Source: Chondrosia reniformis
Lineage: Eukaryota; Porifera; Demospongiae; Chondrillida; Chondrillidae
Direction: 5' to 3'
Assembly (NCBI GenBank): GCA_947172415.1
Contig: OX359199.1
Span: 4,890,884-4,954,883, forward strand
Length of the DNA: 64,000 nucleotides
The translations under genes were made by a program, and so were the position numbers. This document shows positions 25,601-38,351 of the stretch, one piece after another. A model generated the notes under the pieces. That model searched no databases. It worked only from the letters and a program-made list of their open reading frames with translations, and was not told where the DNA came from. Positions within the stretch are counted from its first letter, which is position 1, and each line of letters begins with the position of its first letter.

Positions 25601-28600
25601 TATAATACGTACAATGTACATGTACGTATGCACATATTAATATGTCCTCACTTGCACATATACAGTGTTTAAAAACTTATATAATAAATAAGGGGACAGG
25701 GCATTGGCACCTTGAAAATATTTGTCTCCTTAAGGAATATCAAACTACCAATTTTAATAGCAAACAAATGTATTGCAACTATATAGCTAGGTTTCCCTCT
25801 TAGATCTACAGTACGTATATTGCATTCCCCTTTAGTATTTAATAAAGAAACCCTGCATAAACACACATATACAGACATATATAATCCTTCCAACATTTAT
25901 GTGGTCAACTACAGAATCATACATAATTAATAAATATATGTATACACAAGTACAGATACTTATAAGTGATTATATGTTTATCCAACCTTTGAAGATTGCG
26001 GACTTCTTTAGTAATTTCAACAATTTCCAATGATACATTAAATTCAACCTTTTATAAATATGTTTAAGAAAGTAAATCTGGTAAAAATATACATAATGTG
26101 CAGATGTAGTTAAACATATATGTACTACTCACTGTTTCATTGATCTGTACATCTTCACAAATAGCAGGATCATTCTTGTTTGGGCTATATACATACAATG
26201 ATAAGAATTGGATTGCAAGCATGTTTAATAACACTTTCAACTCACTTAACAAATGGAATACTTAAATAACTCACTTTGAACAGGCTATTGCTTCAATATT
26301 AACCTTCAAACCAGGAACTGCAGCTACAGTGACTTGAACTCTTTGGGATATTTTCTACATTTAGTATGAATTTACATACAGTAACTTACAAAATTATGTA
26401 ACTATTACATACGTATACGTATACACATAACTGAAGCCAGTTGGTTATATACGTAGACGCATAATACCCTATAGGTATGCATTGCTATATAAGCTTTTTA
26501 CTTTGTATTCATCTTTAATAATTTGGACTATGTTGTCAGAATTACTAGACAGTCTTGCAGCAGTTGCTCCAGGTATAACTGCGGCCAATTTCTATACAAA
26601 TACAAATGTTTGCAAAATATGTAATATTTATGTACTTATGTAGTTACTGTAATAGCATTAATTATATTAAATTATATACGTATATATAATGTAAATTTAT
26701 ATTAAAAGCTTGTAAAATGACTAGTAAGGAATAATATAATTCAAACCTCATAGAGATGCAAGTAGCCACTGACACATGTGAAGATAGGAATAATATCATA
26801 TTCAACCAGAAGAGAGTATATTTGAGACACGGACGGATAGTCCTATATAGAGATGAAAACACCTTTAAAAAGTATATATCCATGCAGAGGTGTATAATAC
26901 TCCTAGGTCTTATAAGGCTTAGGAGAACACATAAATAAAAGAGAAGGTCGCTCTGTTTACAATTCTCCTTGAGAGTTCCAGGTCATAGTAAACAGGAGGA
27001 GTAGAGTCCTGAGGCATTAAACATTCTCCCTGGTTAGGCCTCACAGCTCCTGCAAGCTACAAATATAAGATTCATGTCTTAATGTTTGTGGTATATACTG
27101 TATATAGGGCACAATTGCCTTACAATGCCATCTGAACCAATATGGTATTGTGCATCAGTGATATAAACAAGAAGGTGTCTGGTGTTGTTTCTCCAGCCAA
27201 TTAACTATACATACATAAGCATAAAGAATATGTGTACATACGTATATATAGATAGATAGATAGATAAACCAACGTATGCAATATATCTATATATATGTGC
27301 TGTGTTGAAATATAACGTATATGTCCTAATTAATGTTCATGCCTTATACATATGCACCTTTCTGCATTTAATGACTTGTACTAAGCCATCAAATCCACCT
27401 TCAGGCAAATCAAAATTGCCATTGGTTGATTCTCTTTCTACAGCACTCTGTAAGTACATATATTATAGATATACGTACATCAAACGTGATAGGACAACTA
27501 ATTTACTCTAAAATCCTCTGTACTCTTTGTCATGCTCAAGATGTGCTTAAAACTGTACTTTTGGCTAATTGATCCACTAAAAAGGAATTATATAAATAAA
27601 TTATTATGCTGATGACTAATAATTTATTGGTCAATTAATTATGTAATACGTAGTCTGACCTTAATTGAAATTCATAGAAGAATGGAACAGTAGATTTCTC
27701 AATAAATGAACCAAAACCAAGTCTGAAATCACTTGTAATAGATCCAATTGTATCAGCTACAATAATTCCATAGTACAGTATGTTTGTATAATCAGTCAGT
27801 ACTTAATGAACATCATTGCAAACTAATATATGTTACCAATGGTGTTAGCAAGATTCTGAACACTACTTAAATCATCTCCCATTGATGCTGAGAAGTCCAT
27901 TAGAAAGTACACATCTAAAGGATAATCTCCAGCAGGTCTAACCTCGAGAGTGAATGATTCTGGACTGCCTGAAGGAATAGAGAAGGAGATGCTCACAAAA
28001 AGAGTACACCACCTGTATATACTTGCTTCAAATTAGGAATACTGTAAGACGGTTATAAATATTTGCTAAAGATGGTTATACAGCTTAAAATTTGTTTTTA
28101 CTCGTCGTAGGCATCATGAATGCATGCATAAAGCAATTCTTACAGTTGCATACTCTATTACTTTGTTCCTTAGGGATTCAAATACCATGACCAGGGCCAA
28201 GAGTTAATATAGAGGTCCTTACCTGGTCTCAAATTAACCATTACTTTTTGTGGGGACACCAATACAGTTTCAGAAAGTTCATTGTTCTATAAAAATAAAT
28301 AAAAGGAACGAATATACACATACTAAAAAGTGTGTTGAATATATAGCTATATTTGAGTAACCACATATTCAACTAAAGCTGCTAACTTCTATTAACCGGT
28401 CCTAGTGGTATCTGTACCTACACAGGATCACATATCAGGTTTCATCTAGCATGAAACCTTTTGAAACTTTATATGCATGAACTGCCAGGTTTCAAGAGGA
28501 TGTCTATATATATGCATGTATAATGAACCCTCTAGTACATGCAGACACTGCTATAGGACTAGCTCACAGAAGTGTCCTGATTATAGAGATTGTCTTGATT

Positions 28601-29827
28601 TTATATAGAGGGTGCACTGTTGATGTGTTTATTTGACATTCTAAATAACTTGCAATTGCATAATCAAGAAACTAGCTGAGCACACGTGACTGTATATGTA
28701 TAATATTAACTGATCTGCATTTTTGGAGATACATATGTGCATTAATGCATCGATCCGTAACTGCATGACATGAACCCTCTTTCTTCCAGGAACTCACAGA
28801 TATCTCCAAGGGATTTAAGAGCATAAAAGGAAGACTTAGTCTAGCTGGGATTTAGGAGCATATATAAAAGGAAGGAGAATATCTGACTTTGAATTGCATT
28901 ATTCGTTTGGTCCAGTGAACTGTCTGCTTTATGGAAATGGATTTTTTAGTATATTATGTATGCAAGCTAATAATTTGGTTTATAGGACCTGGCATAGTGG
29001 CTGGTATATACAGTTGATGATCACTATATACAGGGTGTCTACAAATAGGGGTTCCACTGCATGTATATGTATACAGTGTATATGTATACTACATATAGGA
29101 AATTGAGGCAGATAAAACTAACACTTAATATAAGCATCCTTTCAAAACATACTGACAGAGATTGGTCTGACCAGTGCTCTATATGCATGCATGTTCACTT
29201 TGTATGCATCTATATACCAACCATATATATACATCTTGGTCAATTAGATGAAGCCTCTCTATACTCATGTTTCCCATGATTATGATGCTTTACATAATCG
29301 CTAGCTGTTACTAACAATCAGCAACATAATTTGATTCACATGTAGATTTTATAGTTGGCTAACCTGAAGAGGTGTTACACTACCAAAGGGATCTTCTATA
29401 CGGGAATATTCGCAGCTATCCCTTTCGGACGCAGGGAGACAGCGAGCTCCTGAAGTGGTCTAGACAGTGTCACGTATATATATATAATGTATATGTAACA
29501 GTATACAATGAGCATTTAAGGTTTAACTTTAGAACGTTGTATGCGTGTATTCGGACGTACATTGCCGCTGTAGCACCAAACACAACTTTGGATGGACTGG
29601 ATACAAGTGGAACAGTTAATTAATTGGGAGCATTCGTTCAATGAAACAACACTTTGGGCTATATGTGTCGCGGTCGGAAGGAGAAAAGAAACGGATTAAA
29701 TATTAGTATTATAGCGACAAACAATTTCATCATTGTTACAATGAAATAAACTATACATGCAGATTTGCCAACCTGAAACAGTACAAAGGGAAATGTATAA
29801 GAATATGAAGAATCTCTTCATCGCCAT
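22652..29827 (-). CDS. ITGB: Integrin beta subunit, tandem copy 2
   Basis: Same architecture and exon order as copy 1. The start at 29827 gives MAMKRFFIFLYISLCTVS (a second in-frame Met lies at 29821). PSI exons lie near 29660-29571 and 29463-29366, with VSPQKVMVNLRP-type sequence at 28288-28220. The beta-I start (27970-27835) has [16 protein letters not shown]. The specificity/MIDAS-Glu exon (27450-27358) reads [19 protein letters not shown]. Later beta-I exons run down to about 26505. Cys-rich exons lie between 25355 and 23845, beta-tail exons near 23640-23456 and 23381-23267, and the TM exon near 23200-23060 ([20 protein letters not shown]). The tail has [20 protein letters not shown] and extends past the second NPLY to ALKFNNEYT. 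Minor exon borders are approximate; I saw no disabling break in the exons I translated. Confidence 0.94.
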
Positions 29828-30399
29828 TAATTGCAGCAGACAAGCCGGAGAGCTAAAACACCCAACTTCTTAAAAATAACCCATTCACATCAGTATAAAG
29901 CATATATTGTGTATGCATTTAGCAGGTTTCAGATTAACGTTTACTTAATTAACAACGAATAGAATAATATACTGGTGCATATAGTTATAGTGGGAAATGT
30001 GACGAGCTATATAAAAGTTGAAAATGGTGTACAACAAACAGAAATCCTATCATTACACTGCATTTTTAACATCTCAAATGACAAGCAGTTATTTAATCCT
30101 TAAAAAGGTATATGAAAAGGCTTCTCATTATAATGTAGTTACCTGTTTTGAAATTTTGTATACATACATATTTTCATTTTAGAATCCCCTTAAGTGCACC
30201 ACTTTATATATTATCCTGCTCCACCTTAAATGCATAATTATAAACTTATTATAAACTTGGGAACTAATACATTTGTCATACTTAGGTACTACATGCACAA
30301 ACTAGGAATTTACAGTTTTCAATATCTTATTGATGCATGTTTACTCATAATCACTTAATGCAATATACGTATGTTTAATATACAACACAGGTATAATAA
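29828..30399. other. Upstream flank of integrin beta 2
   Basis: AT-rich intergenic DNA that presumably holds the integrin 2 promoter. No gene, repeat or RNA was recognised. Confidence 0.5.
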
Positions 30400-30479
30400 A
30401 GATATATCTTTATTAGACATCTTTGAAGTTAGGGAACTCTCTTGATTGTAAAGCCTATCTGGGAATAAATTCAAGTCAG

Positions 30480-31320
30480 TAATATGTAGTTGCCTTTCAA
30501 GAGAACTTAAGAGGGATTGGAATGATAGTATGAATGGTAGTAGCAAGCTAAGGGACCTAGCCAGTCTGATGGATAGTGAGGAACCAAGTTATAGTACTGA
30601 AATTAGAAATAGGGAGGTTAGAAGTCTGATAGCCAAACTGAGAGGTGGTACAGCTAGACTAAGGATTGAGGAGGGAAGGTGGTTACAGATAGAAAATGCC
30701 AATTTTGTAACTTAATAGAAGTGAAAGACTGTGCCCATTTTATCTTTAGGTGTGGTAAGCCTAGTCTCAGAAATGTACGAGCTAGTCTGCTTGAAGAGTT
30801 AAAAGAAGTAGATAATAGTTTTGACAGTAACATGCATGAAGAGAAATTATTAGTTACATTAAGAGAGGCCTGTGAATTGGTTCGTTACTGTTGACAATGT
30901 ACCCCCTGGCAATTAACCCCTATGGCTCCCTCACCTGCATATCACCCTTGTTTTAGACATATACGTTTTAAATTATTCACATGTATATTCACTCACCTTA
31001 TTTGTTGTATACAACCACACCCACATACACCACACCAAACACTTATTTTCGCTTATATGATGCACCATCTCCGAACTTGGTGCTTGTATGTGGCTGTCTG
31101 GGAAGTGCGGCCTGGTAGCCTTAAGTGGTATGGCTTAATGCACCCAGGCAGTTGGCTATGTACCTGGGCGGACAGCCTGGTAGCCTTAAGTGGCGATAGT
31201 TTATACGTGTCCAGGTATAGCCCTGTGCCCCTTAACCACCTTTGGTTTGCTTTTTATACATTCATTGTATGCATGGGCACTCTAATAATAACATTATTAA
31301 TAATAATAATATATCAGAGA
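30480..31320 (+). pseudogene. 3' end of a non-LTR retrotransposon
   Basis: The frame reads RSLIAKLRGGTARLRIEEGR, then after a -1/+1 shift RKCQFCNLIEVKDCAHFIFRC. This is the C-terminal tail typical of non-LTR ORF2 proteins (short basic helix, then a CxxC...HxxxxC knuckle). An apparent 3' UTR follows from 30900, with two GTAGCCTTAAGTGG blocks, and ends in a (TAA)n tail at about 31285-31312. The 5' part is missing, consistent with 5' truncation. It lies between integrin copies 2 and 3. Confidence 0.7.
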
Positions 31321-31405
31321 AGTTGATAGTAAATACATACTCTGAGACTCTCTAATAATAATGTTTGTTCCTGAAATATAGAAATTACCTAGACTAAAAG
31401 GCTGA

Positions 31406-34400
31406 TCACTTTAATTCCTCTGGAGCTGCAGTAGTCATCACTGTGTAGAGAGGATTATTAATCTCGTGGCTTGCCTTCTTGTACAAGGGATTTCCTCCCT
31501 GCATAAAGTGTACATATGTAACACATATACGTACATATATGATAACAAATTTGGCCACATTTGTGAAAGTCTACGTACATTGATTCACAAATGGAACACT
31601 AATTACATTTATAGGTACAATATACGTAATTATAATCTATTATTTTATATAAGGCAGGTAAGGGGAGAAAGGCAGCCTTGAAGGGAGGGAAAGGAAGGCA
31701 GCTGTGAAGAGAGGGAAAGGAGAAAAAACTGTTTATGGTAAGCATATGAAGCACTAAAATTAATAAATAATAATATAATGGTGAAGTTTACGTTTTACTC
31801 AGCTGAGTCATTAGTACATCGTTAGATCATGTTCTCTTACTAAATACTCACAACATCAAATTTTACTCCTGCAACCTCTTTTTTAAAGTGTTTGAACTCT
31901 CGCCAATCCTATATTGATACAAGTCAATGTACGTAAATAAACCTCATTAGAAAAGCCAAATAGAGAGTTGATTCAATCTTACCAGATACATCAAGATTAA
32001 CTTAATAATGATAATAGTCAATATCCCAATGATCAGTAATCCAACTATTATAGGAATAGCAATAGCAACAGCTGGTACGCTTACAACACAACCTGCATAT
32101 ATATACGTACATACATAAATTGTCGTTACAAGGGTTATATTAATGCTAGCCACATTGTTCTAGATTTAATTTCTCCTTACTTCCGGGTGACTCTCGTACT
32201 AAGACAGTGTTTCTTTGGTTGCTGTCTTGTGGAACAAAGAAAAGAATGCCATTACAGTTATCTCCTTCAACATTAGCGATACAGGAAAATGTACCTAGAT
32301 ACGTATACGTAAGTATGTACAAAACAATATGTATTCAAAGTCCAGCAGAAAGGATATATGTGTATAATTCACTTTCATCCTCCTCAGCAGTTAGATCCCT
32401 GTCAATTAATGTGACATTTGGACAGGAAGCTGAACATTTGTTTGATGTTATTACAGCTTTTTCATTTACAATTGACACTAAACATGAAATACATCCTTCA
32501 CTGAATAGTTGACAATTCTGTGAACTGCAGGACTGATCATTACAGAAAGAAATGAATAAAGTACAAATCAATGATGGATTAATAAAAGAATGGATGCTAA
32601 ATTGGATGATCTCAACTGATAAACAGACGGACTAATAGAGATGAATGATATATTTTTGACTTACACCCTCGGATTTACAAAGTTCACAGAAGTCTCCAGC
32701 AAAGCCATCTTCGCACACACATTGATTGCACTCACATTCACCAACACCATTACAAAGTCTCTGTTAAAAAAACAATACTGAATTTAAATACTTACCATTT
32801 TTCAATTTCAAAACGTACATTTCCAATGTCACTTGGATCTTCACAGCTGTCAGTGTCGGGTGAACATTGACATAGTTCTCCAGTGTAGGGACGACTGGAC
32901 AGTGGAGAGATGTCACAAATGCACATCCCTGCACAGCCACATGTACCCTGACCTGAAGGAGAAGAAGGATAGAGCATGCTGATCTGTAGTGACACATGTA
33001 ACAGACAGTTAAATGGCACTAATAATGTTCAAGTACCACTGCATCTTCTTCCTAATTGATCAATGGGACAATTGAAGTTATTGCATTCACAAGCCTTTCC
33101 AAAGTAATACTTGTCCTCGTTCTAGAGTATACACATATTAAAAATATACACATACATATATAAGTACATTAGTATAAGAATCGGTAAAATGACCATTTTA
33201 ACTTTTGGTTCTAAAGTACGTAAGTAAAATATGTAATGCATGCAAACGTATGCACCAATTGCACTAGCATATACACAATGTAGGGGTTTCAAGTATATTA
33301 TCTATGTTCATGCAAAAATATGGTGACTTACTATACTATCACACAAACACCTTCCACAAATGCATTCTCCTTTTCCAGAACATTCTAAATTATCAACTCC
33401 AACTCTGTTAGAAAGATGATAGCCTCCTAATAAAAAGTGTTACATTTAGAGCAAGTTCACTTACAGACAATCTTGGTTGATTTCAGTAGCAGAAGTAGAA
33501 TTACAAACACAGTCTTTTCCAGCTCTATAAGAATGTAATACAAAAACATGGTGTACATATATATTTACGTACATCAAATTAGGCCATTAGGACAACATAT
33601 AGATGGTTTTGAAGGTGTTAGTCAATGTTGAGAAGGATGTTACAAGAATTCACTTCAAGCCAGTTGCAGGCTCTGTGGACTTTAGAACGGGACATAGAGA
33701 AGGTAAAAGGGACATTGTTTGTCCCTGTCACTAAGCACCCTCACCAAGCACCCTGCCCCTGTCCCCAGAGCAGCTGTACAAGACAAATACCGGTGTGAAA
33801 TGAATTGCCAACAATCACATTGGTCAGTTCAAGGTGTGAAATTGACAAAGGTTGCTAGATCATTCAATAGTTTACAGCATTGAGATCAAACTAATTATAA
33901 ACTGATTGAAGTCAACCATCAACCCTTAGCTTTATTTATACATATACAAGGCTACTCTACATATCCTTATGGTTATTAATATATGTATATAATCAATATA
34001 ATAAGAGCAGGTACCTTCCAGTATCACACTGACACAATCCACAAGCTAATTTGCCACCTTCAAAACATATTTCAGGTCCTCTTGACTACATGAATTAAGA
34101 TAAGGATAAACATTCATTTATGTTAACCTCTTTGATCTCTGAGGTTTTATACTTATGGTATACCCATGTATATATACGTATATATATATATATTATATAC
34201 ATCTATTATATATACAAACTAGCATAGAAGCCCTCCTTCGGCGGTATTCTCCGCTATGATAAAACTAAAAAAAATAGCATCTCTCCCGTACATTAATTTG
34301 AGACTGGACGCTCTTCTCCGCAGTGGCGAATTTTCGTAAACAGGTCACTTCCTAAGTGATACTCCATAATCCGTGAGAGTTAGACTGCATTTCATCCGGA

Positions 34401-37400
34401 AACGACGGAGTAATGCGGTAACAAACAAATAAACACACAAACTCTACTGAATTATATATATATAGATATAGTTATGTCAACAGATAACATATGAGTATAT
34501 TAGGACTCAGTGAAAACCTAGCTCCTTTGTGCATATAGGCCATGCAGCCATGTCCTTTGATCCCTATATGTTGCACCCTCCCTTAGACAAGAGGACACAC
34601 TGGAGCTGAATATAACTGCATATAGATACTGCAGCTTTGCACAATGCATAGAGATATTTATAGCCATCTTGGGGCTTGAAACGAAAAGCAAAAGAGTAAT
34701 GTTTGTATATTCAGAAGAAGTGGCCTTGAACTGATTATAAGGACCATCCTAGGTCTGTTGAGGGGGACAGCATGCTGGTAGCCAGAGAGAGAGGCAGTTC
34801 ATAGCAGGGCACTCTGGACCAAGTGAAGCACGTCCCACACAGCGCTACTTGATACCATTGATGGTAGATCTCTGAGGAGGTGGGCATGCCATGGGGCATG
34901 GGGGGGGGGGGGTATGCAGTGGAATGTAGCTATTAACAATGAGGTGACTCTTCAGACTGTGCAGCCAGCCCAGTACCGATGTCACACCTATCCCACTGGA
35001 GGTAAGAGTTTAGGTCAGCATGGAGCTAGGTGGTGGAGAGGTGGATTGCACAGAAGCTGATGGGACAGGTGTAGAAGGCCATGTTGGGACGGGTACACTG
35101 TAAATACCAAATACTATATACGTATGTTTAGGTGCTGTGGGGGAGGGGTTTGTGCATACAAAGGGTTTACCATGCGGCCAATAGTGTGGGTATATAGAAG
35201 AGACAAGTGCACCTTGCTGGGGAGTTGTTGCATGAGTGTCTAGGAAGGAAAGTAATTCAATGAAGCTAATGTAGGCATTGTGCTGTCAGGCAGGAAGCCC
35301 ATGAAGTCGATTCATGTGTCTAGTGTTGACTGTAGCAGCAAAGTGGGGGTCATCTGCAGTGAACCTGCCAAATTTCAGTAGTTTTCTGGTATACGTTTGG
35401 CTAGGCAGGTCAGTTGCAGTGATGGCAGGGGAGGCTGAGTGAATGCACCTGGAACGGAAAACTTACTAATCGAGAAGGGAGGGACTGAGGATGATTGTTC
35501 CAGAGGATAGGCCATCGAAAGGGGACTGTTTACAGGTACTTATGAATCAACAAAGCAACCACAAATGGACATCAAAAAGAACAATAAAAAATAGTAACAC
35601 AAGGAAAAGACTGATTAAAAGCTTTTTACTCAAGATTAGGCACCAATTGCACATGCTCACAATAACTTTGTATAGCAGAAGTCCGTCTGTTCTGCTACAA
35701 AGTGATTTTGACAATTGCTGCCTCTCTTTAAAAATAATGTATCAATGTAATCAACTTACTCCATTGTTGTCACAACTACAGTCAAGTAGTACATCAACTA
35801 AAACTTCAACATTCCCAAAGAATACAACTCTAATATCTAAGCTATAACAGAATGGAAAGAAAATATTACATATTAAAACCTTTACAAAGGCTATATGCTG
35901 AAAAAATTCCAGTGATTACCATAATTCCATACTATATGAGTTTTATACAATTCATTGTTATATACGTATAATAGCTACATAGACAATGTAATTCACTTCA
36001 TTGACATTTACAGCTTTTTTTATTTACATTCTAGTAATTACATTAAAATTAATCTAATCATTTCAGGTCCATGCTGTAATCATATAATGTTGAGTGACTA
36101 ATCAGTTGTAGTTAATTGGGCATTTCACCATTATTTAATATATTACTACAGACTACATTGAGTCACAATATCCAACCTTTCAAGATTGCGGACTTCTTCA
36201 GTAATTTCAGTAAGTTCCAATGATACATTAAATTCAACCTACATACATAAGCATTTATGAAATTGAATCTGGCATGAAAAATGAAATATATACGTACGAC
36301 CATATAATATAAACCATACTCACTTTTTCATTGATCTGTACATTTTCACAAATAGCAGGATCATCATTGTTTGGGCTATGTACGTACAAACATAACATTA
36401 GATTGAAAATATAACACTCTCACCTCACATAAATATGAACTCACTTTGAACAGGCTATTGTTTCAATATTAACCTTCAAACCAGGAACTGCAGCTACAGT
36501 GACTTGAACTCTTTGGGATATTTTCTACATTTAGTATGAACTTACATACAGTAACTATGTAACTAATACATATACATAACCTATGCCAGTTAGTAAACAT
36601 ACGTACACAAACTAGGATCAATGATGAAGGGTGGAAAGCCTACAAATAGCTCTCTGAACCATTTAAAAAACCTTTATCCTCATTCATGCAAAGCTTGTTA
36701 GGCTTTCCCTAATAAATAAATCTTGGAAGTAGTAGTATTCTATTTGCATTATTATCATCCATTTTCTTTCTTAGTTTACATGTCAACTATGTTTACAGGA
36801 CATTCATACAGTCTATGTATGTACGTATATACATATAGAGAAAGAACATTAAGATATTCTTTTATACTTTGTATTCTTCTTGAATAATTTGGACTATGTT
36901 GTCAGAATTACTAGACAGTCTTGCAGCAGTTGCTCCAGGTATAACTGCGGCCAATCTCTATACAAATACAAATATTAGCAAAATGTTGTTACATTTATGC
37001 ACTGTAGTAGTTACTAATGTAGTATATTAAATGCATGCACTAGCAAGGTAGGTGGTTTTATTACATTGAAATATATGACTGTACATTAAGCATTATTAGG
37101 AGTAGTATATAACAGTTCAGCTTCTATACATTAATCAAGTTTTCTATGTACGTATGTATATTGTAATTCAAACCTCATAGAGATGCAAGTAGTCACTGAC
37201 ACATGTGAAGATAGGAATAATATTATACTCAACCAGAAGAGAGTATATTTGAGACACGGACGGATAGTCCTATACATAGAGATGAAAACACCTTTAAGAT
37301 GTATCCATGCAGAAGTGCATGATACTCCTAAATCTTAAGGCTTAGGGGAACACATAAAAGAGAAGGTCACTCTATGTACAATTCTCCTTGAGAGTTCCAG

Positions 37401-38267
37401 GTCATAGTAAACAGGAGGAGTAGAGTCCTGAGGCATTAAGCATTCTCCCTGGTTAGGCCTCACAGCTCCTGCAAGCTACAAATATAAGAATCATGTCTTA
37501 ATGTTTGTGGTATATACTGTATATAGGACACAATTGCCTTACAATGCCATCTGAACCAATATGGTATTGTGCATCAGTGATATAAACAAGAAGGTGTCTG
37601 GTGTTGTTTCTCCAGCCAATCAACTATAATATAAGCATAAAGGTACTTATATATGTGTGTGCATATGTAATAGTTATAGCCCAGAGTCGAGGACTATAGC
37701 CGAAATAATACTAGGCCAAGGTGGTGATGGGTTACACAGGAGATCAAATTTCAGGTTTCATATGGCATGAAACCTATTTCAGGTTTTAAAGGGTGCTCAA
37801 GTGTGTGCTAATAGATTAATTTCATGGGTTTCAAATTTTAACAGCCCCCTTTCCGGTTTTATATATACTTTCATACCTTTTGAAACCTGGCTGTTCAAAG
37901 AGTTTCAGATAGGTTTCATGCCTTCTGAAATCTGACATTTGATCCTGTATTATAACTGATATACGTACGTAGACCCCAATACCAGGGCATTTGAGCAGAT
38001 CAGAATCAAAATGGCTTAAAGGTGAAGGAATTCATGAAATTCATTTCAGGGACTAAAGAAATCGTCGCCAACTAAGAAAACGAATGCGTAAGAATTACGT
38101 ACTTCACTTCCTGAATTAGCCAGTTTACACCATATATCCTATTAATCAGCAATATATCCTATTAATCAGCAATTCATTCATATATGGGAGACAATACCCC
38201 CTTTTTATCAGCTCTTTGCTGTGGCAATGGGCATTATGAAAGGTACCATGATAGAATAATATGTATG

Positions 38268-38351
<84 letters not shown>

